This document shows positions 33,476-45,300 of a stretch of 64,000 nt of DNA, piece by piece. The stretch covers positions 4,349,301 through 4,413,300 of the forward strand of contig NC_087390.1 of NCBI RefSeq assembly GCF_963675165.1, read 5' to 3'. The DNA is from Halichondria panicea. Lineage: Eukaryota > Porifera > Demospongiae > Suberitida > Halichondriidae. How positions within the stretch are numbered: position 1 is the stretch's first letter; the number at the start of each line of letters is the position of its first letter. A program made the position numbers and the translations under genes. The notes beneath the pieces are model-generated. The model made no database searches, was not told the origin of the DNA, and saw nothing but the letters and a program-made list of their open reading frames with translations.

Positions 33476-35887
33476 ATGAACTCAGTTGCTCCCAGACAAG
33501 TTCTGACACTATACAGAAAGCTGCTGAGGCAGAGCAGCCAATTTTCTTCCTTCAATTACAGGTATTATATTGGTGTCATGTGGTGTTGCTTTTAATAATA
33601 CAGATCTCACACAGATCGATCCAGTCTATATTCTCTTAGTATGATGAACTCAATTGCTCAGTAGCGACAACTGTGTTTACAATTTAATTGACAGACCACT
33701 CCAGCCTTGGGAATTTGCTAGCTGGCTGCAAACTTCCTAGTATAATATTAAAAACCACCATAAGGCCAGGCCAGACAAAAATTAATTACTTGGTTATTAA
33801 TTGGTTACTTCCATTGGTTCTCAGACCTGTTTTTATCACCTTTATTGCGATCGTCAAAATAACTAAAGACGACGTTTATGCCTGATCAGCAAACTGTGTG
33901 ATGTAATGCTGAATACCTAAACAGTGCTGCTTCCCTGCATCAAATGTTGAAGAAAAAGGCCTACCGTAAGTAAGAGACCATCCAAATATGCGACACAAGT
34001 AAGCTTAGGCAATTTAAAAGTAGCGGCAGCAATAATTTAATGTTGCGTCCTAAATTGAGGTAAATGTAACCACACCCTAACCTCGATTCCAGCCCACTGG
34101 AAAATGCAGGTTTTTAAGCGGCCTAAAATCGAGGCAAGTAGACTGAGTTGAGTTACATGCGACCCTCTAAAATAATGTGCAACACTTGGACTTTAAAATG
34201 TTCAACCTCCAAAAGAAGCAACCTCTTGGCTTCGTCATTATTTAAAAGTGTTGCCTTAATTAGAGGTATTAAGACATACAGTGAAACCCTTTTGTAACTG
34301 CATGACACATTTTGGTGAACAAGTTTTGTCCAATAAGCAAAAACTCTCCATTTGGGACCTGGCCGGGTGCCGGAAAAATAGTTGTTATTACGCCTCTGTG
34401 TGTGCATGTGCAAGCGAGGTATACAATAGTGTGTGTGTGTGTGTGTGTGTGTGTGTCTAGACAGATCGCTGCTCAGGGATCAATGAAGTGCAAGTATAGG
34501 CTTCAAGTTAGATATCTTTGTTCTCGAGTTATAGCTAGGTTTGCTTACTAGCTTGGAATGCCATTGTAGCCTTTCAGAACAGTGTAGCAAAACTTGTCCG
34601 AGTGTTGCTACTCTACTTAGTAGTTCACTAAAACGCTAGCTGTTGGTGTATAGCTGCAAGAATGAGGAAAGCGCTACAAATGTAAAATGCACATGACAAA
34701 TACATACCTGGTCATCTATTCACCATACTCGCACAATAATTACTACTTCAAACAGCCCTTGCTTAACCCCTCCCCCCCCTACAGAAAGTATGCTCTGCGT
34801 AGAGTAAAAGATTACTTCAGAGAGACGAGGAGCTTCACTGACAGTGTGGCTATTGAGAGAGAGTACAGCTATGGACTGGAGTCACTGAATATGCTCAAAC
34901 GACAAGTAGGCGTGAATAATTATGTGACACCATTAATTTGACGAATAGAAATTGTTTAGTGGAACCTCCTAATAAAATACCGTGTAGTGGGTAATTTTCG
35001 TGCAAACTACCCGGTTAGCTCAATATGGTTACGTGGACCTATTGCACATTACACAGTTTTAATTTTCGGATGACCCGCTTGGTACAGTGGAACCTCTGAA
35101 TAAAGGAGCAGAGCTTTTGTCCTCGTTTTGGAGGTTAAATTGTCCTCTGGTGGGAGATTCATTTAAATTGCTGTTTACAAACTTATAGATAGTATGGATG
35201 CTAATTAGTTCAAGAGCTAAGGAACATGCTGAAATCCAATGTACAGTGTACATGCATGTAATATGCTTGCCTATATACTAGCAATAACATATATACAAAC
35301 ATATTGGACATAGAATGTGTGTGTGGCATGGTTCTTGTTTGCGAATTTTTTGCGTTGAGTTAGTCAGGGGAGCGTCGCTTGTCCGCTGTCCTGAATAAAG
35401 AAGGTCCGGAGGTTGCTTTTGTGTACTGCTGATTATAGTGATTTCAATCCATGCTATAGCTAGTCTTCTTTATACAACTGTATAGAGAGGTTGTCCTCTG
35501 GTGTGAGGGAGGTTCCACTGTATTACTTTGGGGCCAATACATCACTGTAGAGGGTTGTTGGAAATTTTATGTGTGTAGAATGTAAATGTTGGGGGGGGGA
35601 ACCACTTTCCTCTGTACGGTGATGTACATGTATATAGTACAGTTTCCCTTAGTCTTAGTTTTATATTGTAAGTTCCACATGTACACCACCATGCTGTGTA
35701 AATTGTATACAGATACAAATGTAGTAGAGAGGCTCTGTAGATATTTCTTGCTTTACGAGGTTTTATTTTTTTCCTCCTCCTTATAAGTTAATATTCAAAT
35801 TATTAACCACTGTGCTGTTTCTCATTCCAGACTGCTATCGGAAATATGTACTCGGCACCCAAGTTAGTTTTAGAAAAGCTTTCATAA
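33476..35887 (+). CDS. LYRM4: LYR motif-containing protein 4 / ISD11 homologue
   Basis: Three exons, 33476-33561, 34785-34905 and 35831-35887, give 87 residues (human LYRM4 is 91). Exon 1 contains VLTLYRKLLRQS, the LYR motif, followed by FSSFNYR; exon 2 continues with YALRRVKDYFRETRSF and exon 3 with IGNMYSAPKLVLEK, all in the positions seen in LYRM4. Known role: mitochondrial matrix partner that stabilises cysteine desulfurase NFS1 with acyl carrier protein in iron-sulfur cluster assembly. No obvious cleaved presequence, as usual for this family. The introns contain an R1 repeat, two MITEs and a partial copy of exon 1. Confidence 0.92.
33605..33665 (+). repeat. Partial duplicate of LYRM4 5' UTR and start
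   Basis: gatccagtctatattctctt and gatgaactcaattgctca repeat, with changes, the bases around 33450-33495 that include the LYRM4 start codon. The copy breaks off before the LYR motif and lies in intron 1. A local duplication without its own product. Confidence 0.65.
34386..34675 (+). repeat. Interspersed repeat R1, copy 3
   Basis: Begins acgcctctgtgtgtgcatgt, holds a GT tract at about 34430-34457 and continues with the R1 body (cttactagcttggaatgcca, gtagcaaaacttgtcc). Shorter than copies 1 and 2. In LYRM4 intron 1. Confidence 0.65.
34980..35082. mobile_element. Short CCGTATAGCGGG-family MITE, copy 5
   Basis: ccgtgtagtgggtaattttc at the left and aattttcggatgacccgctt at the right. A shortened, diverged member directly next to a pogo-like element in LYRM4 intron 2. 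Confidence 0.5.
35085..35520. mobile_element. pogo/Tigger-like MITE with TA duplication
   Basis: Starts cagtggaacctctgaataaa and ends gtgagggaggttccactg, each flanked by TA. Same end type as 21721-22237. No transposase inside. Confidence 0.8.
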
Positions 35888-36351
35888 CTGCCGTCGATCA
35901 CTTACGTGCTTGTGCTGTTCAGTGTTCTGTCTCAATTATCTATAATTATCGTTATTAATAATTGTGCTGTGCTGTGATAATAATAATAATCGTATGATGT
36001 ACTAGCTATATATTACTGCACTGAAATTTGTATAGCGAAGCAGTGCAATAGCATATACCACATCCGGACCAGTAGTTGCACGTCGTTAAGGGCTGAATTG
36101 CACGGGCAAGAAATGAAGAATAACTCGAGTAATGGGTAAAAAAACAACAATTAATAATTTATCAGGGTCTGCATGTATTCCACTATCGCCATGCATTCCA
36201 CAATATTATTGCCATGACGGAACTATAATCATTACACACTATTTTTATGATGGTGGTAAAATCGGAAAATATCTGACAAAACATATTAAAAAGACACTCA
36301 ATTGCAGCAGCTAAAGTAGCTAGATCGACGTTTAAAAATGGCAAACTGTAC
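35888..36351. other. Convergent intergenic gap LYRM4 / FBXL4
   Basis: About 460 AT-rich bases between two converging stop codons. It should hold both 3' UTRs. Nothing else seen. Confidence 0.5.
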
Positions 36352-39300
36352 TTATTGAAAACTCTTTTTGAAGCACACATTTGGAAATGCTGCACTTAAC
36401 TCCGTAACAACAGTTTCTGTGATTGCACCGCAAAACGAGACGTCAAAGAAGATCAATTTAGGACAGCTCCTGCAGACGCTGTTCATACGTAGGGGCAATA
36501 GAAAGAATAATCAAGAATAATCAATTGCAGTGCGCGTGTAATAATTAATTTTTATAAAGCATCATTCCAATGTGTGTGTGTTACTAACCTCGAGACCAGG
36601 CCGATTAAAATATGGCCTGGTCTCTATTGCATGGGTGATAGTGCACATGCACGTGGGTAACTCGTATACTTTATAGTAAACCTTTACCGTAAACTAGTTT
36701 GTTTACTAGTTTCTTTCCGTATTAATTTTAACAAACACTGGTCTCCTGTGAAGTTGTGGCTTATGCTCTTCGTTGTCGAGAAGGCTTGCTAGCTAGCTGT
36801 GGCCCTCTATGGTGTTGTCGAGAAGGCTTGCACACTAGTCTGAAGCCAGAAGAAGCTCTCATTTGTACAGAAACCAAGTTCAAAACATCACACGACCATC
36901 CAACCATCATAGAGGTAGGATGAGAGCCTCTTCTAGTTTCAGACTAGTGTGCAAGCCTTCTCGACAATACCATAGAGGGCCACAGCTAGCTAGCTAGGCT
37001 ACAAAGCTTCATATACATAGTAGATAGTACATGGGCGTGTATGGACCACGTCTATGATTAATTACACATGCAATATATACCAGGCCGTATTTTAATCGGC
37101 CTGGATTCGAGGCTAGTGTGTTACTAATTATAATGACCTCATTAATCCGGTAGAGGACACGTGACTGGTTCCCAGAATATCCAACTGCTCAAGATCACGA
37201 CAGTTTCTGGCTAAGTTTTCAAGGTCAGCGTCAGACACAGATCTAGAATTAAAAAAATTACAAACGTTACGTTAATGTGATCAATTTATTTCCTCGATTA
37301 AAACACCGCGATTTCAACGGGGATTGTATACAGGCCAATAATTATGCAATAAAGTATGCGATATGATAGGCGCTCACATAAATAGCATTAGTTTGTATCA
37401 CGTTTCCATGCAGTTCTATATGGTTCTAGGGATTTATGGCAGTAAACCCACCAAACCCAATAAGGGCGAGGTGCCCATAAATCCCTATGTTATAATTATA
37501 TCTTATGTGATTGGTGCAATATTCTACACTGAGCATTTACCCTACTATATGGTAACTCACTTTTAAACCTTGATTTAACTTTTTTTCAAGCCAGACAAAA
37601 TTATCTACAAGATTTTGTACCGTACGTTGTCTGGGGAAATATCATGCAGAGCTAGGGAATTATCGCAGTTATATACTCTGGGAATATCCTAGCAACTACA
37701 TGAAAACAGGTAATACATGTACATGTAGCAGGAATGTACTCCTGGTAATAGTTATACAATAATAAATGCTCTTAATTAAAATTGATGTGACTTGTTTGTA
37801 ATGAACCTTACCGTATTGATGTGAGGAAAAGCTTTTTTAGCTTCTTGCATCCAGAGCACAGGAGATCAGTACAGTCAATGTAGCGAGAGATAGAGTGGCT
37901 GTAATTTGCATATACGTATAATGAAGTTTGCTCGTATATAAACAGTAAATGTATAATGCACAGCGGCAGTGGTGGTATGGCGATATAGGGCTGGATTTAC
38001 ATGCGAATGTAATGCCTCATGCAGGACAAGATCTTGGCATGTCTTAAGGTTTTCCCCTTCTGGTATTGGTATCCATAATTATATATACTGCCTGCTTACC
38101 ACCATCCGATATCGAGCTCCTCCAGATTTGGACAGTTTTCACTGAGACAGACTAGAACTTCTGGAGTAGCAAACCGACACCTCCACAAATCAAGAGACTT
38201 CAAGTTCCTGGTTATACGAGTGCAGTCAGATATATAGAGTGTATATACACGGTTTGACAATACCGATCTTTCGTGGAAGCAGAGTAAGTAACCAATTTTG
38301 CCAGACACCTATAATTAATATTGCACGAACCACAAGACGATTTTCCACAAAACTAACTACATGCATGGACCTACAGATGGATAAGAAAGTAACAGATCCC
38401 CGGAAAGAATAACGAGGCACCCTCTGACCTACGAGCTTATTCCTACACACTTTGATGTATCGTTAGACGTTTTAACTGTACGTCGTTTTTCAGTAGAAGT
38501 GTACTGTAGTTGCATGAAATATCTTAATCTAAATCAAATCACTTGCGCTCGCCCCAAACATGCTCCTATAGTGTAGTGTATACTACCAATTGATTAAAAG
38601 TCACTGTGCTTATAAGGCTATAAGTATACTGTACAGTGGGTAATTTTCGAGGGGGGGGAGGGGAGACCAAATACGACGATGATTTTACCTGCGAACGAAG
38701 CGATCGATCAATAACCACATTTACTGCAGTGCAAGCAGCAACCACGAAATGTAGCCACGAACTGACTAAATATTGCTCAACCATGAGACACATTGGAACT
38801 TGACTTGAATATTTCGACCCCCAGAAAATACCCGCAATACGGTAATTATATACATTATACATTTATAAAATGATACAGTAATGCCATATCTATAAACATG
38901 TAAGAGGGGTGATAGGTTGCTCACTTACTTGAGCTGTGAAAGGCAGTGAATCAATTTCTTGCTAGCTGTTTCCGTTCGTCCACCAGGTGGCTCAATTAAA
39001 GTCACTGCCCCAAGATTAAGGTGCTCCAGCAGAGGACAATGGCTGTAAGGTACGTTTTGTGTGTGAGCATGCATGAGGTCAAAGTTTGTCAATTCCCAAA
39101 ATCAGTCTTGTGGTAGAGTAATTTGTCCCCACATGCAGCAGCAGTAGCCTCGAGACCGTCAAGTTCCAATGTGCAACTCGTCTAGCTGAGCCAGCGTTTT
39201 ACAGCATCATAATGATATTCATGGGTAATAAATACACCTTGTGCGAGCAATTATCGGTCCAAGAAATTCCTGGACCAAGTTGCACATTGGAACTTGACCA

Positions 39301-42300
39301 GCGTTCTTTCAGATAACGAACGGCTGGTCTCGAGGCTACAGTAGCAGAGGAGGTACGTACAACAGGTGAAGCTCAATTATCCTCTGATTGAACTCAGCAA
39401 TAACTTTAATTGTAAATGGGCGGATAATTAGTGTTCAAATCCGAGACTAATTGCGAGAGCTACACTGCGCTTGTCGTACCTCCACTGGTGAATACAGCAC
39501 CAGACACAGTCCATTTAACAAATTTAGGTGCGATGGCACTCAGATGAGTGTTTATTATATGCGGCCTTGTACTGAAACAATTATCATTGTCGCAAGAAAA
39601 TTATCGTGAAGTATCAGAGTTACATAATAATGGTATAGATACAAACATAGTTTTAGGAGGCGCACCTGCTCAGCTCTGATAAGAATTTCTCCGACAATGA
39701 CATGTTGTACAGGTTTAGCCTTCGAAGTTTTCGTAGCAGATAAACGTTCATCAGATCTTCTGTATCCAACTTGGTGCAGCGATGAAGATCCAATTCTACA
39801 TCACATACAAACGTCATGGCAAAAACCGACTATTATCGTAAAACATCCTATAACTATACATTAATTTTATCAAGACAAAATAATCTGTTCCTACATTACC
39901 GAACACCCCTTTTAGTGATAAATTCGCAATACACAATCAGACTAGTTAGGAAGTGATCTCGATCTCTATACTTCACCTTCGAGCTCAGTGCAAACATTCC
40001 TGATTGTTTTCATGGCATGCTTTCCCACATACAGACAACATGCCAGTCTCAGAGTGACCAACTGACTACCACACTTTTCCAGGAAACTATAGACAGTGTG
40101 AATGACAATTACAACAGGATAGAGTTAGTGCCTCGATCATAGCCAGACAACAAAGATAATCATGTCAAACATAAACGTTAATTCTTTTGCTCATGCTTGT
40201 ACATTAATTTAATACTAATGACGATGATCATAACATTTGTGACATAATTATAAGCAACTCAGAGCTCTTACTTGCACAGTGCCCCCTCTGTGACCTGTTT
40301 ACCTCCTCCCGTCCATGACAAGCTGATCCTCTTTATGAGGGAGCAGCGGTTAGTTAGACCCTCCAAAGTCGAGTCATCCACCTGTGTACAACCATGCATG
40401 CAAAAACTTAAGGTGTAAACAATTAATTTTCACAGAATTCCTAGTTTTGAGAGCTGCTTTTTGTTTTATATCATATTCTTATGTCACAATTCATAAATTC
40501 CCTTTTTTTACCACAGTGCACTCCGTATTATACAATCATGAACTTTTACTATACACCATTAATTTGCTAAGACTGTGCAAAAGTACACCAGTGCATGTGC
40601 ATGGGAGTTACATTCCCCCAAAAAACGTCTTTCTAGTTTACGTACAGTATTCCAATGTGACTGTAAGTCCACCTCTTGATACAGATGAGGATCATAAGCG
40701 TTTTTGAACAGCAACCTGTAGGTAACCAATGATTGTGCAAGATGTATAGTGAGTATATTTTGAGGGTATAAATGTTCGTGGTTTTCGTGGATTAAGCACG
40801 TACCATGAACATTTCTAACCGCTGATTTAATATCGCATGCATGCATTCTACAAAAAGGCTGCCATTCCATGAAAATCAAATCCACGAAAATGTATACCCT
40901 TGAAATATACTCATTATATGGTCAGATTCTCAATCACTATACGCTACTAAATCTTTGCAACACATGAATAAAAGTGTTGAGCACTGTGATTCCTTAACAT
41001 GGGAAATGCTCCCACATTCAAACGAGCATGCGCAGTATAAAAGGGGGCTGGGCAGTCCAGAAAATGGACGCATATAATTATAAAAAATGGTGGAAACGCA
41101 CGCTTATACTCTGGGAGCTATATATAGAGCTCTGTGAAGCTATATATATAGCGCTCTGGGAGGTACTTAGACTATATTTAGATCTAAGTCAGCAACCAGA
41201 CACGTGTACGAGTAGTTTGCGCTATGGCAAGTCAAAGAAATCGTTTCAGACATTCTCTAGTTGTCAATTTTGACAATCAAGCAGCTAAGGCTGCATTCAA
41301 GACAAGGGCTGAGCATGCATGCTCTGTGCTTTCTCCTGCTGGACAGCCAACCCTGGTTTGATGTCAGCCATGTTTGACCTGGTTGAGCAGCTGATGCCCC
41401 AAGCAGCTAAGGCTGCATTCAAGACAAGGGCTGAGCATGCATGCTCTGTGCTTTCTCCTGCTGGACAGCCAACCCTGGTTTGATGTCAGCCATGTTTGAC
41501 CTGGTTGAGCAGCTGATGCCCGCGCCTTACGCGGGTAGTCTTAGTGTAGTTCCTGCAAGACAGTCTTTCAACAAAGACAGTGGTAAGTTACTGTTTGTAG
41601 CAAGTAGATGTAAATAATATACACTGGCTGCTAGTGGGCACAGGCCTTTGTCTTTAATATAGCTACTATTTGTAAATACAGGCATCTATACTGGTAATAT
41701 TAGACCAGATGATGAAGCTGCATTCCTCACTGAGAGGACGTGTCTGGCTGATTTGTTGGAGGGGTTGAAGACATCTTGTTCGTGTGGCTTATCTGTCAAC
41801 CCTTGGACAGTAGGATCACTTGTTCAGGTACGTGTAGCTAGAATTATATATACAAATATTATCTTCTATAATAGAAGGGCCATGTCCTGAGGCTGAAGTT
41901 CTCGTGCCGCAGATGCCATGTCGCTGAGAGAACGTGGTCCAGCTCCAGAGTGTTTGGAGCGCGTTACTTGTTGAACCAAAAGTAAGTTTCTCACATTATA
42001 CCAAACATAAAATCATTTACATGTGTATTTAGTTAGAATGGTTCACAGTCTCACCTGTGCTGGTGTGCTGCCAGTCTAGTACATCAAACTCTTTAAGTTT
42101 GCGGGAATCGGCCATGTTGGACATGGGTACATGAACAAAAGGTACGAAGAAAAATTTTGTTGAAATTACTGATTGCACTGTATGCAGTGTACTACGCCAG
42201 TGGATACTCTGATATAGTGGGCAGGATGGCAGACGCGAGGAGAGCATGAATGCTGCAGTGGATGAAGTGAAGGCCCTGCCAGCTTATGCCGAGAATGGAG

Positions 42301-45300
42301 AGGTAAGAAGGAATACGATTTTAGTAAAAGTATGTTTTTGTCTTGTTAGTGGGTCATTACTGACGCCAGGCATGACTCCACTGCTAATGCCTACCACACT
42401 ACTGTGCCTTGTCTCACTGGAAGGTACATACGATTGTGTTTACCTACTTTCTTCCTAGCACCAAGAAGATAGTTGGGATATCTACAGTGTCTCGAACAGA
42501 CCACGGTGTTGCTCAGACACGAGAATTGCAGTGCACTAAGATTGCTGTGCCACAGGCAATTGCTCGTGGTATGGCACCTTTTTGTGTATGTACTATGCTA
42601 ATCAGTATTGTAATTCAGGTCTGAATATTGTAGAAGTAGCGCATGACATGCAGCATCAAGTGTCTCGTTACGTGACCTCTGATCTGGGACTGAAGAACTC
42701 CTTTGATACATGGCATGGTAAGTATTAGTAATAATAAAGTACACTGTTCAGAACTGTTTTATCAGGGACCAAGAATTTGTCAAAGTGTCTGTTACTCAGG
42801 GTCAAGTTAGAGACAAGGAACTGACATGGTTTCCTGAGCTGGTTGACAAGCGTATGTTATGTGTAATGGTTGTTTTCAGTGTTCTTTAGGAAAGAGTATA
42901 AAGGTGCATCTATACTGGGCTATAAAGAATTGTGATGGTGATGGCCAGAAGCTTCGTAGTCTGATAGAAAATATCGCTATGCACTATCAGGTAAAGTAAT
43001 GTAATAATAATAATTATTACACTAGTAATTTTTAGGACAACCACCTTGAATGCCACCCTTCATCGACTTGTCATCTCCCTCACTACGCTCCTGGCAAGGA
43101 TCTGCTGACTGACCCGGCTACTGTCCAGCAGCTGGAGAAACATTTGAAGGACTCTTACATCTATCGCTTCCCAGAGTCCTTTTGTAGGGTATGTTCATTG
43201 AGTATGACTATAACGTACTTAGACTGTGTGCTGTATATAGTGTCGTGATATGTATTGGGTGGAAAGTTTCAACCACCAGCTTCTCTGCTACATCTCAAAG
43301 AGGATCCACTACTCTACCAGGGTTTTCTCTATGAGAATGAACTTGGCTGTGTTGGACTGGGTAAGGTTACTACTTTCCCTGACAATTTGATATTAATAAT
43401 TATATGCACAATTATTCAGAATGAGAACGTGGGACGAGAGCACACAAGCGAGCGCAAGTTGAAAGACCTTCGGCAATTTGACCGCAGAACAGCCATGAAA
43501 GCTCTCGTCAAGAAAACGCATCAGTTTGCTTATGGACCACCTACGTTACAAAGAACATGACGAGCTTGGAGTAAGTCAACATATCCATATCTAGTGATCA
43601 GTACAATACTTATTGCTATTGTTGTAGTTTTCTTGATGAAGATGATGGCGATGATTCTGATATTTTAGAAGATGGGGAGATTGTACCTGATTTAAACAGT
43701 GATGACGAGGGTAATGATCCTGGCTGTGTGGGACCAGATGTGTGAGTATATTGGTATAACGTACTTCTGTTTCGCTAACCCCCTTTTAGCCAGTCATACG
43801 TCATCCTATGTTTATCATTAATTTTACATACAATTAATAATGAGTCTGTTTGTACTAAAATTAATCTTCTATATTATCGTCTGTAGTGTCGTATTCAATA
43901 CTGGCGTCAAATGTACTTATGTATAATCCCTATAATGTCCGTCATCTGTAGGATAGCGTCTTCGAATTTCCTGCATGTATACACTTGAGTAATTTAATGC
44001 CATGAATTTTTTTTTTCTTACTTCAATTACACAGCGTGGCATGATGTCTCTCCTGTCATCCCTTGCAGTGCGCAGCTCCTTTGCTCGTACTCCTCGTCCT
44101 GCCACACCCCAAGCGTGTTCAGACACCTCCAAAACAGCTTGTAGGCCCTGTGTCGCTTCTCTGCATTGGCTGGATGTGGGTCACATGATCCCTTCAAAAA
44201 CGTTGGAGGCTGTTGAACGACGCACGGGGCACAGAAACAGTGTGGACAGTGGTTTTGAGCCCTCTGTGGACGGGCACATTATGCTGTAGTGTCTCGTAAC
44301 CACGAGGAAGATCGCGCACACTCACATCTGCTGAAAGAAAGCGATAATAATTGGCTAAGTTGTACACGTATTGTGATAATTATGGTCACTTACCTTGCCT
44401 TTCTTCCAGATCAATTTCATTCTCTGGTCTAACCACCCTCTCCCAAACGATCTCTGCCCTAAACCCTCTTGTTGGCTGGTGATCACGAATGAATTTGTTC
44501 AATTCTGAGATGAAAACTTGAGGAGGAATATCGTCGTATTCAACTCTAACCTGGAACAAAACTGTGTATAGCTTCATATTGTTTGTATTGGTCTTACTTT
44601 TATGGTTTTTGCAGCCATAGTAAGCGCTAGCAAAGATAATATCTCTGTGGATAGTATAGCTAGCTGTGTATGCAAGTCTTGCGGCACAATTTGAAATTGT
44701 AATCACTTCCTTCCGGACTGCCCAGCCCCCTTTTATACACGGGAGCGCGGCGTGCTATCGCGCTTTGATATCTGACGCATGCTCGTTAAGTAGTAAAACA
44801 GACCACAGTGCTTAAACAAAATCCATACAAGGAATGCGTAACGCTGTACGCTTTTACTGGTGTGTTGCAAAGATTCTGCAAACTCCAGTACTACATACAC
44901 CATTTGGGGCCTTTGTATGCAAGATTACCTATAATGAAATTTAATATACAATGCACTCTCCAAATAGCGGACACTTTGACTCAGAGCATACATGTGGTTG
45001 GCAATCCAAAACCTCTCAAGGAAGATCATGCACCACCTCTTTAGGCTGTTGTCTTATATGGAGGTGATTCCACTGTACCACAGCAATTTCTAGCATATGT
45101 ACACAGTAGTGTATGATTTCATTAAGTTGTACAGTTGTATAAATTTGTGTTCTTAGCAAAATGTACAAATTAAATTGTGTGCACTCAAATCCAAATTGTA
45201 CAAATTTGTACATGTTTTTTCTCCTTAGAACTACTTCAAACACATGCAGATTATTATGCTTTGAGGCGTAGCCCCACGGTGTGTGTGTCTTGTCTGTGTT

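Larger units (their letters stand above)
41021..44787. mobile_element. DNA transposon, 3.8 kb, with TIRs and transposase-like gene
   Basis: Left end aacgagcatgcg followed by tataaaagggggctgggcag. The right end carries the inverted forms of both blocks, separated by about 35 extra bases. Inside are a plus-strand multi-exon transposase-like gene, a minus-strand small gene near the right end and a 122-base tandem duplication. The target duplication could not be defined. The whole unit sits in the FBXL4 intron 40716-49053. Superfamily not assigned. Confidence 0.75.

Noticed and set aside
44002-44289. 95-codon plus-strand frame inside the transposon
   Set aside because: Serine/threonine-rich but with no conserved block and no splice partners; may be the far end of the antisense gene's region. 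Not supported as a gene.
41021-44787. Assigning the large transposon to a named superfamily
   Set aside because: The target duplication could not be defined from the flanks and the transposase blocks were recognised only from memory of unannotated proteins.
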